NCBI GenBank assembly: GCA_028285105.1
Contig: JANQQE010000011.1
Coordinates: forward strand, 124,001-188,000
DNA from: Alphaproteobacteria bacterium
Lineage (GTDB): Bacteria > Planctomycetota > Phycisphaerae > UBA1845
Length of the DNA stretch: 64,000 bases
Direction of reading: 5' to 3'
Below are positions 19,401-26,192 of the stretch, piece by piece. Made by a program: the position numbers and the translations under genes. The notes under the pieces were generated by a model, which did not search any database, was not told where the DNA came from, and was given only the letters and a program-made list of their open reading frames with translations. Each line of letters opens with the position of its first letter. The stretch's first letter is position 1.

Positions 19401-19402
19401 AA
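13466..19402 (+). CDS. Giant secreted subtilisin-family serine protease with dockerin-like tail
   Basis: A 1978-residue exported protease of family S8. The ATG at 13466 is chosen because AGGAG lies ten bases before it and a signal peptide follows (TVLLSTFVTGFIAVGASAG). The catalytic domain spans about residues 260-560. It has Asp274 (VYDGG), His303 (DHATHVSGT), oxyanion Asn415 (AGGNERG) and Ser498 (CGTSMASP). After it come a P-domain-like jelly-roll, Ig or fibronectin-like parts (about 800-930), and two near-repeat modules. Each module pairs a MAM-like sandwich (GDDWF or IDDWF at the end) with a cadherin-like FRANDG-type domain. A last jelly-roll is about 1700-1900. The final 70 residues are a dockerin-like segment with DIDTDGDVDGADL and DDDNDIDLADF. 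The protein would act outside the cell on proteins. Its jelly-roll plus tail matches that of the convergent carboxypeptidase. Confidence 0.92.
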   Translation: MRNKANRTFQRTVLLSTFVTGFIAVGASAGEIKWRSGTSRLTQASAPETANKLVTMVQARSVEEATHVVVQFSNPITKTQRNQLQAAGVRLLSYLGDHAYYAVAQPNALVERDIAQIATLSSVTDAQRDWKLHPTFLRNELMPWADVNGDPAIFEKDTEAKVRIVRPEDADAIQVTAHVLFHPDIDLDRQGAEVLRRHRAVIVGTMRSVNGYLVELPYAEIPSLADEDAVQYIEPPLPRMSEVNDSNRARTGSDVAQAVPYNLNGTGVKVMVYDGGSALASHADFGGRLVARDSSGLSDHATHVSGTIGGDGTNSAGTNRGMAPGVTIESYGFETGGPLEAGFLYTNPGDLEADYTEAINVYGVDISNNSIGTNVAPNGFPCAWEGDYNATSALIDAIVGGSLGSPFRIVWAGGNERGNGGCGATYNTIAPPAGAKNHLSVGALNSNDDSVTNFTGWGPTDDGRIKPDFAAPGCQTGGDGGVTSCSSSGNYNVKCGTSMASPTVCGMGALILEDFRANKPGEPDFRNSTLKAVLAQTAVDVENPGPDYRTGYGSVRVVPAIDLMRAGNFLEGEVEQDQVVQVLVVVDALDAQLKVTLAWDDVPGTPAVDPTLVNDLDLRILDANSNAYLPWTLNPAVPANNAVKTQADHTNNIEQVVIDAPPPGEYFVQITGFNIPQGPQSFSLAAEPLLINCSPQGVIRFDQESYNCDSTATISLNDCDVNTNDLEIETINIVVVSDTEPGGEVITLTETSSQSANFISTVPLAITDAAGVLHIAEGDSITASYLDADDGFGNTNVLAEESVGIDCTAPVISAVSAVDIDPRSARIVFNTDEPAVGVVRYGTDCDDLVNEVAAIGLNTSHSIDIEGLTDDTMYFYGAEATDPAVNVAFDTNGAACYSFTTPEIPDYFTEDFLADFDLGNSAILYAPNGSVDFYSSCTFETLVLPTDPAGGTPVVVSDTGSVEVNLTDGAQVHLYGVSYNTVYINANGNITLVGPDDDTTETFDEHFDQPRISLLYDDLDPSEGGTLSYKQLADRFVVTWQDISEDGVNNDNTFQVELYYDGRVQLAWLGIEANDGIVGLSAGGGVPVDFFESDLSAVGDCGPRPPSAAGRTVIVGESRTADIELLASDDGLPEIPGAVSYIILSLPSYELRDAGNNHIILPGDLPYKLVGGGNALMYTPTNGFLGLDTFDFKANDGGSPPDAGDSNTATVTVQVDPVLQVPIFDSFPTTEFDTGFWSVVSLAGIDDEGIDEPSQPYSARLNGSPAGGDELQTHLVDLSGVGDARLVYWFERTGDGESPDSGDNLRVDYVDSNGSWQSLREYAGDGNDMTSYQREDILLPSAALHDSFRARFRTTGTASANNIDDWFMDNVSVTRGDAPFANDVFTEVRQDDTVDIALDGSDPNLDILDFVIVSLPVGGTLSDPNGGAIESLDLPYSLMGNQNVVRYQRSGTFLGLDAFAFRVNDGTYDSFDATVSVEVQPLIELPFEDSFPDFVFDALKWGDILGATIDGNGINEPSPPNSARLNGSSSVGDELVSFPVNLESQSGIRLRYAWQRTGDENSPEAGDDLFFDYLDTNGVWQNFTQHLGDGPDMTDYDVSDELLPADALHGNFQLRIRVSSNAGDDWFVDDVKIYHPDAPTATSLSILVRRFGWAVIDLVASDPTEDPLDYAILSLPEQGELYDTGDGSLIAPGALPHVLSGGGNQVLYAPPLGYEGHEQFTFRANDGVFDSTLGIISLQIGGQQPVLDFPLDVDPGWSTEGLWAFGVPQGIDFDPFSGATGTNVYGYNLAGKYESNLSPTHLTTPTFDLSSVQNAELRFQRWLGVESNFFDHAAIEISVNGIDWNVVWEHTEVAGIFDRAWIPQSIDISGAADGQSNVQLRWVMGATDGSGEFEGWSIDDIQIFGDVVASPGDIDTDGDVDGADLRAFVACLDGPNASPAPPSPMLTQDCLDAFDFDDDNDIDLADFESFIEVYTGNS

Positions 19403-19438
19403 GACTGAAACCTTGCCCGACTCAGGGGATTCACAAAA

Positions 19439-19469
19439 ATGGCGGTTGCGCGCAAGTCGCAACCGCCAT
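19439..19469. terminator. Hairpin terminator between convergent genes
   Basis: ATGGCGGTTGCG (19439-19450) pairs perfectly with CGCAACCGCCAT (19458-19469). On the minus strand it is followed by a run of T (TTTTTG), so it terminates the carboxypeptidase transcript and probably works in both directions. Confidence 0.8.
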
Positions 19470-19490
19470 GTTCGATTTCATGAAAGCATG

Positions 19491-21788
19491 TTACTCAGCC
19501 GCAGATTGAAACTGGGCAAAGTCGATCAAGTCCACATGGTTGTTATCATCGAAGTCCAGAATCGAGCATCCCGGAGGCGTCGAATCGACCGGTCCCTGCA
19601 CGCAATCTGGGAAAGCGGCTGCATCGCCGGCACTGACGATTGAATCGCCGTTGTAGTCACCCTTGGTCGCAACGCAGCCCTTCGAAAACAACACGATATC
19701 GTCGATATTCCAGCCCGGCAACGTATTCGAGCCGTCGGTCGCCCCCATTCCCCAACGCACATACACAGTCGGTTGATCGTCGGCAACGCTGGAAATGTCG
19801 AACGATTGCGGCGTCCATTCGGTATCGGTTTCGAAAATATTGTCGCTGATGTGATCGGCAGCGGCGGAATACACCTGTGTCCACTCCGTACCGTTGTTGC
19901 TGACCGAGACCGTTGCATCGTCGAAACCGAAAGCCGATTCGACCCCAAGCCATCGCCAGAATCGAAGTTCGACATCGAACTGTCCCGTACAGTCGATTGC
20001 TGTCGTCGTTAAATAGGTCGCCGGCAAGTTGTTGGTGTAATTGCCGTTCAGGTTATAGCCATAAACGTTGGCGCCCGTGTTGCCACTTGTCGGATCGCCG
20101 TTAAAGCTTCCACCGCCCGTTGGCACTCCCCACTCCCAATCGCCTTCCGTTGTCCAACCGGGATCGGTGTCGAGGTCTTCCTGATAGAACGGACCCACAG
20201 CCACCGGTGGATTGAACGGACCCAGTTCTGCCGGCGGGGGCAACGTCGAAACCGTACCCTGGTTGCTGTCTGCTGCGAAGTAGAACTCGGGAGTGGACGT
20301 GCAGTTGGTTGCGGGCAGCGTCGTTTCGTATCCATTGCTGCTGATCTGCGTCAGCATTACTTCGTTGTAAGGACTACTTGGATCGAAGCGATAGTACATC
20401 CGAGCCGTTCCCGCCGTGTAGTCTTCGTATTGCGAATTCACGGTAAGTTGCATTGGAAGATCGACGCCCGGAACAAGCACCTCAGGGATATCGGTTTCCA
20501 GGTCAATGATGACCGGAGAGCGCACGAAGTCGGTATTCGTCAGGTACAAGAGTGCGGGCGTGATCTCTTCGTTATTCGGTATGATTTCTTCAGGGTCCAG
20601 AATAAAGCCGGAACCGAACGGACCCGTTTCCGGACGCAACTCGAAACTGTATGCCAAAATGCCCAGTTGCGCATAAGCCCAATCGAGCGAATCGCCGTTG
20701 ACAGGATAGATCGTTTCGTTGATCGGGCCCGCATCGTAAGTCAATCCGTGGACGTTGAAGATGATATCCTGCATCGCAAGTCCATGTTCTCTGAAGAGAG
20801 CGTCATCCGGGCACAGGTCGGGAATGTATCCCCACGGCCAAAGAATGAGTTGTGTGAAACTGTGAATGTCCATCATCGTTCGGATATTTGGTTGGTTCAG
20901 CATCAAATCGCGCAAGGCAACGGTCTCGGGTTCGGAAAAAGGAAACGGTCCGCGGAATATGGAACTGCTGCCACTGCCGCTTGATCCGTCGTCGTCATAA
21001 CCCCAAGCTTCCCCCCAGTTGCGGTTGATGTCGACGCCGATGGTTCCGTTGGAGTTGATCGTGCGGGTCTTGCGCCAGAGACGATCATCGCTCCACGTGA
21101 ATGCAAACCCGTCGGGGTTGGCAACGGGGACGAGGAATATCTCTGTCTTGTTGACCATGTCGGTGACGATCGGGTCGGTTCCGTAATTCTCAAGAACATG
21201 CTTTGCGAAATAGGTGGGTGTTGTCGTCGTGACCCATTCGCGAGAATGCACGCAGGAGAAATACAATGCGCCTGGCTTGTTTCCTGGAAACGCATCGTTT
21301 GCCAATCGCAGGGCCCAGATGGTGCGACCCTCGCGGCTGGTCCCGATGTCGATCATCGAGGCGAGATTTGGGTAGCGGGTGACCAATTCGTTCATGAACC
21401 AGACAATGCTGCCAACCCCATTGTCGTACTCGTGATAGTCGAGGAAGAAATCGTTATAAGGATCGCCACCGCGAAGGGGGCTTGGTTGTCGTTCGGCGTC
21501 GAAAAGGGCTTGGGCGTTCTCGTGTTTGATGACTGTCGTGACGCCCATGGCCCGTATCGCGACGAGTTGTTCTTCGCTGGCAACGACGTCGAGGCTTCCT
21601 GGCGATGGGGCGCAATCAAGAACGACCGCCCCGGTGGCTTCAATGGCGGAAATCTGCTCGCGCGAAACGTCGTTGATATGAACAAAGCGATGGTTGCGAT
21701 ATTTGTCGGTTGCGCCGGCGCGTACATGGTCAGTCATGGCGCAAGTGGAAACCGCAATCACCAAGACGAAGCGCATCTTTCCAGACAT
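19491..21788 (-). CDS. Secreted zinc carboxypeptidase (family M14) with jelly-roll and dockerin-like tail
   Basis: A 765-residue exported metallocarboxypeptidase. It has a signal peptide (about 1-25), a propeptide-like region (about 30-110) and the M14 catalytic domain (about 115-430). Zinc ligands are His181 and Glu184 in HSREW and His309 in MMDIHSF; the catalytic Glu383 is in SFELRPETG. Substrate-carboxylate residues lie in VDINRNW. A fibronectin-like part follows, then a jelly-roll (about 545-700) with DPGWTTEGDWEWGVP. The final dockerin-like segment has DYNGDSIVSAGD and DDNNHVDLIDF. GGAG seven bases before the ATG supports the start. It would remove C-terminal residues from extracellular peptides, complementing the nearby subtilase with which it converges. 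Confidence 0.93.
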   Translation of the reverse strand: MSGKMRFVLVIAVSTCAMTDHVRAGATDKYRNHRFVHINDVSREQISAIEATGAVVLDCAPSPGSLDVVASEEQLVAIRAMGVTTVIKHENAQALFDAERQPSPLRGGDPYNDFFLDYHEYDNGVGSIVWFMNELVTRYPNLASMIDIGTSREGRTIWALRLANDAFPGNKPGALYFSCVHSREWVTTTTPTYFAKHVLENYGTDPIVTDMVNKTEIFLVPVANPDGFAFTWSDDRLWRKTRTINSNGTIGVDINRNWGEAWGYDDDGSSGSGSSSIFRGPFPFSEPETVALRDLMLNQPNIRTMMDIHSFTQLILWPWGYIPDLCPDDALFREHGLAMQDIIFNVHGLTYDAGPINETIYPVNGDSLDWAYAQLGILAYSFELRPETGPFGSGFILDPEEIIPNNEEITPALLYLTNTDFVRSPVIIDLETDIPEVLVPGVDLPMQLTVNSQYEDYTAGTARMYYRFDPSSPYNEVMLTQISSNGYETTLPATNCTSTPEFYFAADSNQGTVSTLPPPAELGPFNPPVAVGPFYQEDLDTDPGWTTEGDWEWGVPTGGGSFNGDPTSGNTGANVYGYNLNGNYTNNLPATYLTTTAIDCTGQFDVELRFWRWLGVESAFGFDDATVSVSNNGTEWTQVYSAAADHISDNIFETDTEWTPQSFDISSVADDQPTVYVRWGMGATDGSNTLPGWNIDDIVLFSKGCVATKGDYNGDSIVSAGDAAAFPDCVQGPVDSTPPGCSILDFDDNNHVDLIDFAQFQSAAE

Positions 21789-21961
21789 GATTAATCTCCG
21801 TACTCGTTCTTGTTCGACTGGCGTGATGAGCCAGTCTGCATGCGAATATTTTGCAGCCTCTGAATTGTAATCGATGAAGTCGGGTGAACGCCACCGCTTA
21901 TAGCGCGGTCTGAAACGGTGTGATTTGGGGATTGATACGAAGTAAGGGCAGCGCAGGATGG

Positions 21962-22747
21962 TTAATTCTGGCTCGTTGCGACCTCTTCGACTTGCGCGTC
22001 TGGATTGGCTTGATCGTGTGGCATGGATTGATCTTGGGGGCTGGATTGATCGTGTTGGTTGGGTTGATCTTTGGGGTCTGACCGATCTGGCGGGTTGGAT
22101 TCATCTTGATTCGGCTGGGATGTGCCATCAAGGTTGAGGGCAAGTCTGACAAGTTCGAGGCAAGCCTGAATTTCGTCTGAACCGGCTTCGTTGATGATCA
22201 TTTGTCGAAGTTCATCAATGACCGTCAGTGCCTGCTCGACAGGACCGGCTTCGTGGGCCAGATTGACAGCATATCGCTCGTATTGGGTGGTTTGCTGTGC
22301 CTGAAGCGTCTGAAGTGGCGGCGGGGGATGTGCGTCTTCCGGGGTGTCGTCGAACCAAGTCAAGTCGATCGGTGAATCGAAATTTACGCCAGCAAAGTGA
22401 ACGTGACCCCAAACATTCTTGCAGTGCGCGATGGTACCATCAATGCTCAGGAGTTCGCCATCGACTGTTGTAAGGTGAAGCCGGCAGCGCGTCGATGCGT
22501 GAACATAACTGCCTGTAAAGAAGCCGATTCCACCTTCACTTAAATCGTATGATCGGACGACATACTTCGCGGTTGTTCCGCCTGGTTGAGCAATGTCCAC
22601 TGCCATCCGCATGAAGTTCGTTCGACGCCGAGACCAGCGTCTCTTCGCATCGGAATCGCGCAACTCCTTCGAAACGATCACGGCAAGTTCGCGATCCGTC
22701 ATTCGGAGCGTGTCTAAGTATTTTCGATCTTCAGCTTTATATGACAT
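21962..22747 (-). CDS. PilZ-domain protein (c-di-GMP binding) with hexapeptide-repeat tail
   Basis: A 261-residue cytoplasmic protein. The PilZ domain covers about residues 35-130, with the Arg-rich switch RRWSRRRTNF and the binding motif DLSEGGIGF, which together bind c-di-GMP. A helical part (about 150-210) follows. The last 50 residues are a tandem hexapeptide repeat of P-x-D-Q type, encoded by 18-base repeats. PilZ proteins transmit c-di-GMP level to motility, adhesion or secretion; here it lies near chemotaxis genes and exported proteins. The target is unknown. The 173 bases upstream of the carboxypeptidase start contain nothing recognised. Confidence 0.88.
   Translation of the reverse strand: MSYKAEDRKYLDTLRMTDRELAVIVSKELRDSDAKRRWSRRRTNFMRMAVDIAQPGGTTAKYVVRSYDLSEGGIGFFTGSYVHASTRCRLHLTTVDGELLSIDGTIAHCKNVWGHVHFAGVNFDSPIDLTWFDDTPEDAHPPPPLQTLQAQQTTQYERYAVNLAHEAGPVEQALTVIDELRQMIINEAGSDEIQACLELVRLALNLDGTSQPNQDESNPPDRSDPKDQPNQHDQSSPQDQSMPHDQANPDAQVEEVATSQN
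22007..22114 (-). repeat. 18-bp tandem repeat in the PilZ gene
   Basis: Six consecutive 18-base units with consensus near GGATTGATCTTGGGGGCT. They encode the hexapeptides NQDESN, PPDRSD, PKDQPN, QHDQSS, PQDQSM and PHDQAN. Because units are multiples of three, copy number can change without a frameshift. Confidence 0.85.
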
Positions 22748-23593
22748 TTTCAGCGGCCCTTAGGGGTTGAATCGGACCAGCCGTATTTTCAGATTAGATG
22801 AACGTGTTTGGGAACGAAAAAAACTGGCATTTGTATACACCCGCACTGCATCCGTTCAGGAATAATTAAGGCCGCACTTTGGGCCAATTGCGAGTGAGGG
22901 GGTAGGTGCATAGAAGTATGGTGGCGATAATCCATGCGTTCCGAGAGCCGAAAACGCATTTGTCTTAGCACGATTGGTGAGGCGAGTGTGTCTTAGAATT
23001 GATCCGACATCGGTTCGAGGCCTTGCATTTTGATATGGGCAAAATACCCCATCCTTGAAATGGGCCAGCATCTCGACGACCGTCGAATTGCGATGAAGGC
23101 GCCTACAACGACTACCAGAAGACAACATCGGCATGGTTCTAACGTCGCAATCGCCGAACTCAGCAAGACGATTGTTCAAAGACTGCTGAATTCTTGGTCG
23201 AGAATTCACTGAATTCAAGATCGTCTGCGCCCGTACACTCCGATAACGATTCGGCTAAATGGCGGTTCCCTTTATTCTTATGGGCGGACGCCAAACTTGA
23301 GCAATACCCAAGCGGTTTGGACGAATTAATTCTAATCACACCTCCGTCGCGTACCGAAAGATCACTTAACCAGAACAAGAATTCGCACGTCTGAAATCGT
23401 ATGTCAGTGGAATTGTGATAACGAAGTTCAAACGCGCGTCGCATTCTGGAATACGGTTGATTGAGATTTGACGCAGCGACCGTCAACAAGAATTCGATAC
23501 GTCGGCTGTCATTTGAGTAGGCGCCTTGGTTCGATGAGATTTACATTCGTTCGCGTCGTCATCGGGTTGTGGCAAGAAACCTTGGAATCGCGG
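22748..23593. other. Gene-poor region of about 850 bases
   Basis: Only short, unconvincing open frames are present, none with a good ribosome binding site or a recognisable family. Several GAATTC sites cluster around 23188-23217. It separates the divergent PilZ and chemoreceptor genes, so both promoters should lie here. Confidence 0.5.
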
Positions 23594-23609
23594 TGGCTCG
23601 GCCGTTGCC
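23594..23609 (+). promoter_or_regulatory. Candidate sigma-54 promoter of the chemoreceptor gene
   Basis: TGGCTC-GGCCG-TTGCC matches the -24/-12 consensus TGGCAC-N5-TTGC at all but one core position, with the GG and GC dinucleotides exactly ten bases apart. Transcription would start near 23620, about 20 bases before the ATG. No activator site was identified. Confidence 0.4.
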
Positions 23610-23640
23610 AGTTCACCCACTAGTGCAAAGAGAGAGATCA

Positions 23641-25479
23641 ATGGCGAGACAAACCAAGACCACAAAAAAGTCGGTGAACAAGAGCAGCAACTCGGGCAAG
23701 ATGTTCCAGAGAATGGTCGAAGACACGCCGGCCAACATCATCTTGGCCGACAAAGACTTCAACATCACCTACGTCAATCCGGCGACCATCAAGAACCTGA
23801 CGCCCCTCGCGCATTTGCTGCCGATCCCGATCGAGGCTTTGGTGGGGACCAACATCGACGCATTCCACAAGGATCCGGCGCATCAGCGGCGAATTTTGAG
23901 CAATCCCAGCAATCTTCCATACAAAGCTCCGATCCAGCTTGGCGACCGGAAGTTGGAACTCATGGTGAATGCTGTTTACGACGAGAAGGGCGATGTTGCC
24001 GGGACGATGGTCACCTGGGACTTTATCGATGCTGAAAAGATTCGACTCGAAGAGTTGGCACAAGACAATGCGGGAAAACTCGCAGCAATCGGCCGTGCGC
24101 AAGCCGTCATCGAATTCGACCTCGACGGCACCATTCGCGAGGCCAACGACAACTTCGTCAACGCCTTGGGATACACGCACGATGAAATCAAGGGCCGTCA
24201 CCACAGCATGTTCGTTGAAGACTCACATCGGCAAAGCCACGAATACACCGAGTTGTGGGCGTCGTTGAATCGTGGTGAATTTAGAGCAGGTGAATTCAAA
24301 CGCATTGCCAAGGGCGGCAAAGAGATTTGGATACAGGCTTCTTACAACCCGATTCTCGACCTCGAAGGTAAGCCGGTCAAGGTCGTCAAATATGCCACTG
24401 ACGTCACTGCGCAAGTGATCGCCCGCGACGAAATCGGGAATCTGATCAAGACCGCGCTTGATGGCGACCTCACTGCGAGCGCAGACACGTCACGCCTCGA
24501 AGGCGAATTCCACGACATGGTGGAAAATGTCAACAAACTGGTTTCCAAACTTTGCGATACCATGCTTCAGGTTTCAAGTGCCGTTGAACAAATCGACGAC
24601 GGTGCATCGCAGGTGACGGGATCGAGCCAGCAGTTGTCCGAAGGTGCCAGCGAGCAAGCCGCATCTCTTGAAGAAACATCGTCATCGCTTGAAGAGATGG
24701 CCGCCATGACCCGCACCAACGCAAGCAACGCAGCACAGGTCAACGATTTGTCCGGATCGGCACGCGACGCGGCAAACGAAGGCGATCAGACCATGGGCCA
24801 ACTCAATCAGGCCATGTCGGATATCAATGCGTCATCCGAGAAAATCAGCAAGATCATCAAGGTTATCGAAGAGATTGCGTTCCAGACCAACCTGCTTGCT
24901 CTTAACGCAGCCGTCGAAGCGGCTCGTGCGGGTGAACATGGTAAGGGATTCGCCGTCGTCGCCGACGAGGTTCGCAATCTAGCTCAGCGAGCAGCCCAGG
25001 CGGCTGGCGAAACAACCAGTCTGATCGACGAGTCGGTCAAGAAAGCTCAGGAAGGTACGACCGTCGCAACAAGTGTGGGCCAAGCCCTGACGTCGATCGT
25101 CGAGCAGATCAACAAGGTATCGGATCTCGTAGACGGCATCTCGAAAGCTTCTGATGAGCAGGCCCAAGGCGTCGATCAGGTCAACACTGCCGTTACGCAG
25201 ATGAACACCGTAACGCAGCAGAATGCGGCTGGTTCTGAAGAATTGGCTGCGGCGGCTGAAGAAATGTCGTCACAAGTCGCATGCCTGCGAGAGATGATCG
25301 GACAATACAAGTTGGCAGAGGGTGGAACCAGTCAAAGCGCTCAAGGTTTCGCCGGTCAGAAGTTTGCCAATCAATCACGAATGACACAATCGCCTGGGCG
25401 ACAGCCGGTCGGGGCTGGCGCTGGTGCGAGCGACAGCGATTTCTTACCCATGGGGGACGATGACCTGTCGTCATTCTAA
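23641..25479 (+). CDS. Soluble PAS-PAS methyl-accepting chemotaxis protein
   Basis: A 612-residue cytoplasmic chemoreceptor with no membrane segments. The first PAS domain is about residues 20-130, with [13 protein letters not shown]. The second is about 150-260, with [14 protein letters not shown] and [13 protein letters not shown] helical linker follows (about 260-330). The signalling domain (about 340-560) contains the conserved hairpin tip [21 protein letters not shown] and [17 protein letters not shown]. Methylation-helix regions flank it. The ATG at 23641 is chosen over an upstream one because GAGAG precedes it and the N-terminus [10 protein letters not shown] is hydrophilic. It sits before cheW. 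It would sense an internal signal such as redox or a small ligand and control CheA through CheW. The cofactor of the PAS domains is unknown. Confidence 0.95.
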   Translation: MARQTKTTKKSVNKSSNSGKMFQRMVEDTPANIILADKDFNITYVNPATIKNLTPLAHLLPIPIEALVGTNIDAFHKDPAHQRRILSNPSNLPYKAPIQLGDRKLELMVNAVYDEKGDVAGTMVTWDFIDAEKIRLEELAQDNAGKLAAIGRAQAVIEFDLDGTIREANDNFVNALGYTHDEIKGRHHSMFVEDSHRQSHEYTELWASLNRGEFRAGEFKRIAKGGKEIWIQASYNPILDLEGKPVKVVKYATDVTAQVIARDEIGNLIKTALDGDLTASADTSRLEGEFHDMVENVNKLVSKLCDTMLQVSSAVEQIDDGASQVTGSSQQLSEGASEQAASLEETSSSLEEMAAMTRTNASNAAQVNDLSGSARDAANEGDQTMGQLNQAMSDINASSEKISKIIKVIEEIAFQTNLLALNAAVEAARAGEHGKGFAVVADEVRNLAQRAAQAAGETTSLIDESVKKAQEGTTVATSVGQALTSIVEQINKVSDLVDGISKASDEQAQGVDQVNTAVTQMNTVTQQNAAGSEELAAAAEEMSSQVACLREMIGQYKLAEGGTSQSAQGFAGQKFANQSRMTQSPGRQPVGAGAGASDSDFLPMGDDDLSSF

Positions 25480-25518
25480 TCGCGTTGACCGAATCAGTAT
25501 CTCGGTATCAACGTGTCG

Positions 25519-25570
25519 TCAATCGCCCCCCGGGTTCCGCAGATTCATGCGAGCCTGTGGGGGCGATTGA
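25519..25570 (+). repeat. Strong intercistronic hairpin between mcp and cheW
   Basis: TCAATCGCCCCC (25519-25530) pairs perfectly with GGGGGCGATTGA (25559-25570). Inside, GGTT/AGCC and CGCA/TGCG can add eight further pairs around a six-base loop. There is no T-tract, so it is more likely an RNA-stability or differential-expression element than a plain terminator. Confidence 0.6.
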
Positions 25571-25633
25571 ATGTTTGGCCGACCCCTGTATGTAGGCCGC
25601 ATCAAAAATCGCTTAAGACGAGGTTACCGCAGC

Positions 25634-26131
25634 ATGGGCGCAACAGCATCAGAGTCAACGCAATCAAATTCAAATCAAGCGAGTCATTCGAAGGACTTGG
25701 GAGGGAAGTATCTCACGTTTCGATTGGCGGGCGAATTTTATGGCGTCGAGATTCGCAAAGTCAGTGAGATCAATGGAATCGTTGACATCACCTCCATTCC
25801 GCGCTCGCTCGATTTCATGAAAGGCGTTATCAATCTTCGCGGTAAAATTATTCCCGTCATCGATCTACGCATGCGGTTGGGAATGCAAGAAGCCGAACAC
25901 ACTGACGAAACCTGCATAATCGTTGTCAATGTCGCGCGAGAGGTCGGACTTGTGGTTGACAGTGTTTCCGAGGTCCTCGACATAGACGGCGATCTCATCA
26001 ATCCCGCCCCTTCAATGGGCAGCAGTGCCTCTCGATCGTACATCCTCGGGATCGCAAAAGTCGAAGAAACCATGAAGATTCTTCTTGATATCGATCTGGT
26101 TCTCGCTGAGGGCGCCAACATGGAAGCATGA
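25634..26131 (+). CDS. cheW: CheW chemotaxis adaptor
   Basis: A 165-residue adaptor that couples chemoreceptors to the kinase CheA. After a polar N-terminal tail (about 25 residues) the CheW domain has KYLTFRLAGEFYGVEI, VRKVSEIN-type strand, FMKGVINLRGKIIPVIDLR and GLVVDSVSEVL. These are the typical conserved blocks. The ATG at 25634 is taken because an upstream ATG adds unrelated residues; GAGG lies about ten bases ahead. It follows the soluble chemoreceptor, with a hairpin in the gap. No cheA, cheB or cheR is in this window. Confidence 0.93.
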   Translation: MGATASESTQSNSNQASHSKDLGGKYLTFRLAGEFYGVEIRKVSEINGIVDITSIPRSLDFMKGVINLRGKIIPVIDLRMRLGMQEAEHTDETCIIVVNVAREVGLVVDSVSEVLDIDGDLINPAPSMGSSASRSYILGIAKVEETMKILLDIDLVLAEGANMEA

Positions 26132-26192
26132 CTTCGAGTCGATTTGGCTTCGTAATCCCCACAATAGCGTCATCGCAGATTGCTCGTAATGC

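Noticed and set aside
22007-22114. Regular repeats that could suggest a CRISPR array.
   Set aside because: Units are adjacent without spacers, 18 bases long and in frame within a gene. No cas genes are present.
22856-23489. Short open frames in the gene-poor region.
   Set aside because: They lack ribosome binding sites, known motifs and consistent coding character.
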